Origin: Aedoeadaptatus coxii
Lineage (GTDB): Bacteria > Bacillota > Clostridia > Tissierellales > Peptoniphilaceae
Length of the DNA stretch: 64,000 nucleotides
Direction: 5' to 3'
NCBI RefSeq assembly: GCF_001553115.1
Contig: NZ_KQ960157.1
Span: forward strand, 1 to 64,000
Shown: one piece after another, positions 61,157-64,000 of the stretch
How the letters are laid out: each line of letters begins with the position of its first letter
How positions within the stretch are numbered: position 1 is the stretch's first letter
The notes under the pieces: model-generated
Told to the model about the DNA's origin: nothing
What the model saw: the letters and a program-made list of their open reading frames with translations, nothing else
The model's database searches: none
Position numbers and translations under genes: made by a program

Positions 61157-62503
61157 ATGAAAACTATTAATTTAGATTTACCCGTTGCCAAATTAGTCGA
61201 ACAATACGCGGAATTGAAACCCATTTTAAAGGATTTAGGTTTCACTGAAATCGTCAATCCCGTAGCCCTTTCCACTGTGGGAAACATCGTCTCTCTGAAA
61301 AAAGGTGCTCAGATTAAAACGATCGACCTTAAATCCATCGTGAAACGATTGGAGGATGAGGGCTTTGAAGTCGTCGATCCTGCAAAACACGAGGAAAAAG
61401 AAGAAGCTAAAGAAGATCGCCTCGAGCTTTTGAAATCTTATATTCAAAGGCTCAGCCAAGGGGAGGATCTCGACGAGGTGCGAAAAGATTTTGTGGAAAA
61501 CTTTCAAAATGTTTCGTCCAATGAAATCGTCGAAGCGGAACAATCCCTGATTTTAGGTGGCGTTCCCCTGGAAAAAGTGCAAAAACTCTGCGACATTCAC
61601 TCCGCTCTTTTCCACGATCAGGACATTGTAGATGGGAGCGGCAAAGAGTTGGAACATGAGGTCGGCCATCCCCTGTATATTCTCGCCTTGGAAAATAAAA
61701 AAATCGGCGAACTCGTCAAATGTGTAAGGGAAAGTGAAGATAAACTTTCCGCCGTGGAAAAGCTCCTCGCCCTTCGTTCTCACTACGGGAAAAAAGCGGG
61801 GTTGATTTACCCTCTTTTAAAGACAAAGTATAAGATCAACGGACCGAGCGATGTTATGTGGGGGGTAGACGATGAAATACGTCAATCCCTTAGCCATATA
61901 GCGAAGACAAAAACCTACACGGAAGAAGAATTAATGGCCGTCTTGAACCGTGTGGAGGAAATGATTTACAAAGAGGAAAATATCCTCTTCCCCCTTTTGA
62001 AAGATCACTTTACCGACGAGGAGTGGAACAAAATTTACGGCGATCTGGCGGAATATGGTTTGGATCTCATCGGCGAATGTCCGGACTGGAAAGATTACGT
62101 GCCGGAAAAGGAAACCGCAGATAGCGACGCCGGGAAATTGCAGTTTGAAACCGGGTCTTTGACGGCGAAAGAGGCCGTGCAAATTTTTAGAACCTTGGAT
62201 GCGGAGCTTACTTTTATCGACAAAGAGGACATCGTCCGCTACTATTCCGAAGGGGACGATAAAATCTTTCCTCGGCCGAAATCCTGTTTGGGACGCGATG
62301 TTGCATCATGCCATCCTCCCAAAATTGTTCCCATTGTAAAAAATCTTCTCGACGATTTTAAAAATAAGAAGCGGGATCGACTCGTCATGTGCCGAAAAAT
62401 TAAAAATCGAGATATTTTGGTAAAATACCTTGCCGTCTATGACGATGGCGACTACATTGGCACTTTGGAAACCGTCGAAGATATTAGCGATTATAAAAAT
62501 TAA
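61157..62503 (+). CDS. DUF1858/DUF438/hemerythrin-like/PAS protein
   Basis: A 448-residue multidomain protein; ATG at 61157, 6 nt after AAGGAG. Domain order: DUF1858 (about 3-65), DUF438 (about 75-150), a hemerythrin-like helical bundle (about 155-300) and a PAS-like C-terminus (about 345-445, KSCLGRDVASCHPPKIVP). This is the architecture of ScdA/Ric-related redox or nitric-oxide stress proteins. Several expected iron ligands are changed: the HDE motif after MWG is VDDE, and the KEN after SHYGK is KAG, while LEHEVGHPL and KEENILFPLL are kept. Diiron binding is therefore doubtful. Confidence 0.88.
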   Translation: MKTINLDLPVAKLVEQYAELKPILKDLGFTEIVNPVALSTVGNIVSLKKGAQIKTIDLKSIVKRLEDEGFEVVDPAKHEEKEEAKEDRLELLKSYIQRLSQGEDLDEVRKDFVENFQNVSSNEIVEAEQSLILGGVPLEKVQKLCDIHSALFHDQDIVDGSGKELEHEVGHPLYILALENKKIGELVKCVRESEDKLSAVEKLLALRSHYGKKAGLIYPLLKTKYKINGPSDVMWGVDDEIRQSLSHIAKTKTYTEEELMAVLNRVEEMIYKEENILFPLLKDHFTDEEWNKIYGDLAEYGLDLIGECPDWKDYVPEKETADSDAGKLQFETGSLTAKEAVQIFRTLDAELTFIDKEDIVRYYSEGDDKIFPRPKSCLGRDVASCHPPKIVPIVKNLLDDFKNKKRDRLVMCRKIKNRDILVKYLAVYDDGDYIGTLETVEDISDYKN

Positions 62504-62504
62504 A

Positions 62505-62526
62505 AAAGCAGGCCGACGCCTGCTTT
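62505..62526. terminator. Bidirectional terminator between the convergent genes
   Basis: Perfect 9-bp stem AAAGCAGGC/GCCTGCTTT with a CGAC loop; A-run on the left gives a T-run for the minus-strand CoA-transferase gene. Confidence 0.8.
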
Positions 62527-62530
62527 CCAC

Positions 62531-62558
62531 AAGAGATCCTCTCGAGGGATCTCTTTTT
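62531..62558 (+). terminator. Second terminator of the DUF438 gene
   Basis: AAGAGATCC/GGATCTCTT stem, 7-nt loop, TTTTT on the plus strand; abuts the stop codon of the opposite gene. Confidence 0.75.
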
Positions 62559-64000
62559 ATGCTCTTAAATTCATAACCTCATCTTTAAAAATACGGGGAT
62601 CCATTTCGATCATATGCTCACTTACGAGGGGCGTAAAGCCCATTTGATCCAAAATATCGCGTTGAAGATCGATTCCCGGTGCGATTTCTGTAATCATCAG
62701 CCCCTTTTCCGTGGGCTTCATGACGCAGCGATCGGTGATAAAGGTAATGTCCTGCCCGTTCTTTAAACCGTAGGCGGCGTTAAAGGTCGTTTGGCCGATG
62801 GAAGGGATGAATTTCTTTTGGGATCCCTCCTGCTCGATGACGAGTTTTCCGTCCTGCACCGATTCTTTTAAACCGCCTGCCGTTAGGGTGCCTACGAAAA
62901 ATACCCGATTCGTGGGCTGAGAAATATCGATAAAGCCGCCGCAGCCGGCGAAGCGCCCGCCGAAATGGCTCACATTAATGTCGCCCATGGGGTTCACTTC
63001 GGCGAAACCTAAGAAGGCGCAGTCCAAACCGCCGCCGTTATAAAAATCAAACATTTGGTTCATAGGCAAATTGGCATCGGCATTCAGAGCCGATCCGAAG
63101 TTCGCGCCCCCTAAGGGAATGCCGCCTAAAATGCCGCATTCCAACGTCAAGGTAATCTCCTCGCCCATGCCCTCTTCGTTGGCGACGATGCCCACTACTT
63201 CGGGCACGCCGTAGCCTAAATTCACCACATCTCCCGGATGAATTTCCATGGCCGCGCGGCGGGCGATGATCTTTCGCTCGTTTAAGGGAAATTGGCTTTC
63301 GGGCTCGGCCGACACCTTTACGTGGCCGGCAATGGCCGGATCGTAGTAATTCGCCACCGTTTGGCGATGGGTCTTTTCAGGGTCATCACATAAAACGACG
63401 TAATCTACCAAAATTCCCGGAATCACCACGTCGTTTCGATCCAAGGATTTGGAATCTGCCAAGTATTTTACCTGAACGATCACTTTGCCGCCACAAGCCT
63501 TCGCCGCCATGGCGATTTCACGGGCGTCGATCATATTGGATTCTTCCTCCATGGTAATATTGCCCTTTTCATCAGCGGTGGTGCCGCGAATAATGGCCAC
63601 GTCCAGGGAGGGCGCCTTATAAAATAAATACTCTTCCCCTGCCACTTCCGTCAGTTCCACCAAATCTTCCGTGGTAATATCGGTAAGTTTTCCGCCGCCC
63701 CGGCGGGGATCGCAGAAAGTATGGAGACCGATAGTGGTGAGCACGCCCTTTTGCCCGGCGGAAAGCGCCCTGTACATTTTCGACAAAACCCCTTGGGGAA
63801 AATTATACGCCTCGATACTGTGATCCAACGCCTGAGCTTCCAATCTGCGGTTTCGCGCAAAGTGCCCGGTCATGTAGCGCTTCACCATGCCCGGATGGGA
63901 AATTTCCATAATGCCCTCGTCGCCGTTATTTCCCGTACCCGCTGCCTGGAGAAGAGTCATATTCCGCGGCGCGCCCTCTTCCAAAAATCGCTCGCCGATA
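62557..64000 (-). CDS. Acetate/propionate-type CoA-transferase (5' end outside window)
   Basis: A class I CoA-transferase of the PCT/YdiF type, open from the right edge for 480 codons; the first complete codons encode IGERFLEEGAPRNMT, so roughly the first 40 residues are missing. The TTG at 63984 is internal. The second half carries the catalytic glutamate in LTLECGILGGIPLGG and the GGGLDCAFLG and HFGGRFAGCGGF motifs. It exchanges CoA between short acyl-CoAs and acetate, a typical last step in acid-forming fermentations. Could convert the acyl-CoA product of the Had pathway to free acid. Confidence 0.9.
   Translation of the reverse strand, partial: IGERFLEEGAPRNMTLLQAAGTGNNGDEGIMEISHPGMVKRYMTGHFARNRRLEAQALDHSIEAYNFPQGVLSKMYRALSAGQKGVLTTIGLHTFCDPRRGGGKLTDITTEDLVELTEVAGEEYLFYKAPSLDVAIIRGTTADEKGNITMEEESNMIDAREIAMAAKACGGKVIVQVKYLADSKSLDRNDVVIPGILVDYVVLCDDPEKTHRQTVANYYDPAIAGHVKVSAEPESQFPLNERKIIARRAAMEIHPGDVVNLGYGVPEVVGIVANEEGMGEEITLTLECGILGGIPLGGANFGSALNADANLPMNQMFDFYNGGGLDCAFLGFAEVNPMGDINVSHFGGRFAGCGGFIDISQPTNRVFFVGTLTAGGLKESVQDGKLVIEQEGSQKKFIPSIGQTTFNAAYGLKNGQDITFITDRCVMKPTEKGLMITEIAPGIDLQRDILDQMGFTPLVSEHMIEMDPRIFKDEVMNLRA

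Noticed and set aside
1-64000. CRISPR arrays, tRNA or rRNA genes, insertion sequences and prophage
   Set aside because: None was seen on reading both strands; the only repeats are surface-protein modules and the 10.4/10.8-kb element. Very short or divergent RNA genes could still be missed by eye.

Overview
The window looks like a chromosomal segment of a low- to mid-GC Gram-positive anaerobe that ferments amino acids. The evidence is LPXTG surface proteins with a sortase, lipoproteins with Gram-positive lipoboxes, AGGAGG-type ribosome binding sites, a DnaD/DnaI-type primosome pair, a nine-gene bacterial V-type ATPase operon, and a complete 2-hydroxyacyl-CoA dehydratase (Had/Fld-type) fermentation cluster. 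A Peptoniphilaceae/Tissierellia anaerobic coccus fits best, but this is inference from gene content; no rRNA or tRNA gene was seen.

Layout. 1-4538 (-): 5'-complete but 3'-truncated giant repeat surface protein. 4825-6973 (-): polar amino-acid ABC importer. 7116-10272 (+): translationally coupled operon of a ClC antiporter, an orphan Liv-type binding lipoprotein and a small membrane protein. 10273-10996: non-coding DNA with a repeat and several hairpins. 10997-19007 (-): class B-like sortase and its 2436-residue LPKTG protein. 19251-24819 (-): aminotransferase; GNAT-dnaD-dnaI operon; DEAD-box helicase with an apparent attenuator. 25085-27330 (+): xpaC-telA. 27662-31595 (-): Na/Pi cotransporter, alanine/glycine symporter, Nudix hydrolase. 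31640-40123 (-): V-ATPase operon (H-C-I-K-F-E-A-B-D in transcription order). 40532-45294: Lrp regulator, then hom divergent from an asd-nitrilase-M20 operon. 45558-46742 (+): aminotransferase. 46933-59143 (-): acd-etfB-etfA and the gntR-hadA-hadI-hadB-hadC-dehydrogenase-brnQ-aminotransferase operon. 59520-62503 (+): acyl-CoA ligase and a DUF438/hemerythrin protein. 62557-64000 (-): CoA-transferase, truncated at its 5' end by the window edge.

How the catabolic genes fit together. BrnQ would import a branched-chain (or related) amino acid; an aminotransferase makes the 2-oxo acid; the D-2-hydroxyacid dehydrogenase reduces it; HadA loads CoA; HadI activates HadBC, which dehydrates the 2-hydroxyacyl-CoA; Acd with EtfAB reduces the enoyl-CoA and probably bifurcates electrons to ferredoxin. 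By analogy with Clostridioides difficile this is leucine to isocaproate, but the substrate cannot be read from sequence. A 12-bp palindrome, CTTGTRTACYAG, lies at the promoters of the gntR-had operon, the acd-etf operon and the divergent acyl-CoA ligase, so the local GntR protein probably controls the whole pathway.

Most notable observations: the HadC subunit has lost the cysteines that normally hold its [4Fe-4S] cluster; the three-site GntR operator set; a terminator in the short leader of the DEAD-box helicase; a perfectly symmetrical overlapping divergent promoter between hom and asd; a perfect 14-bp inverted repeat enclosing the -10 box of the DUF438 gene; the ClC/Liv-binding-protein operon; and the repeat/hairpin-rich gap at 10.3-10.9 kb.
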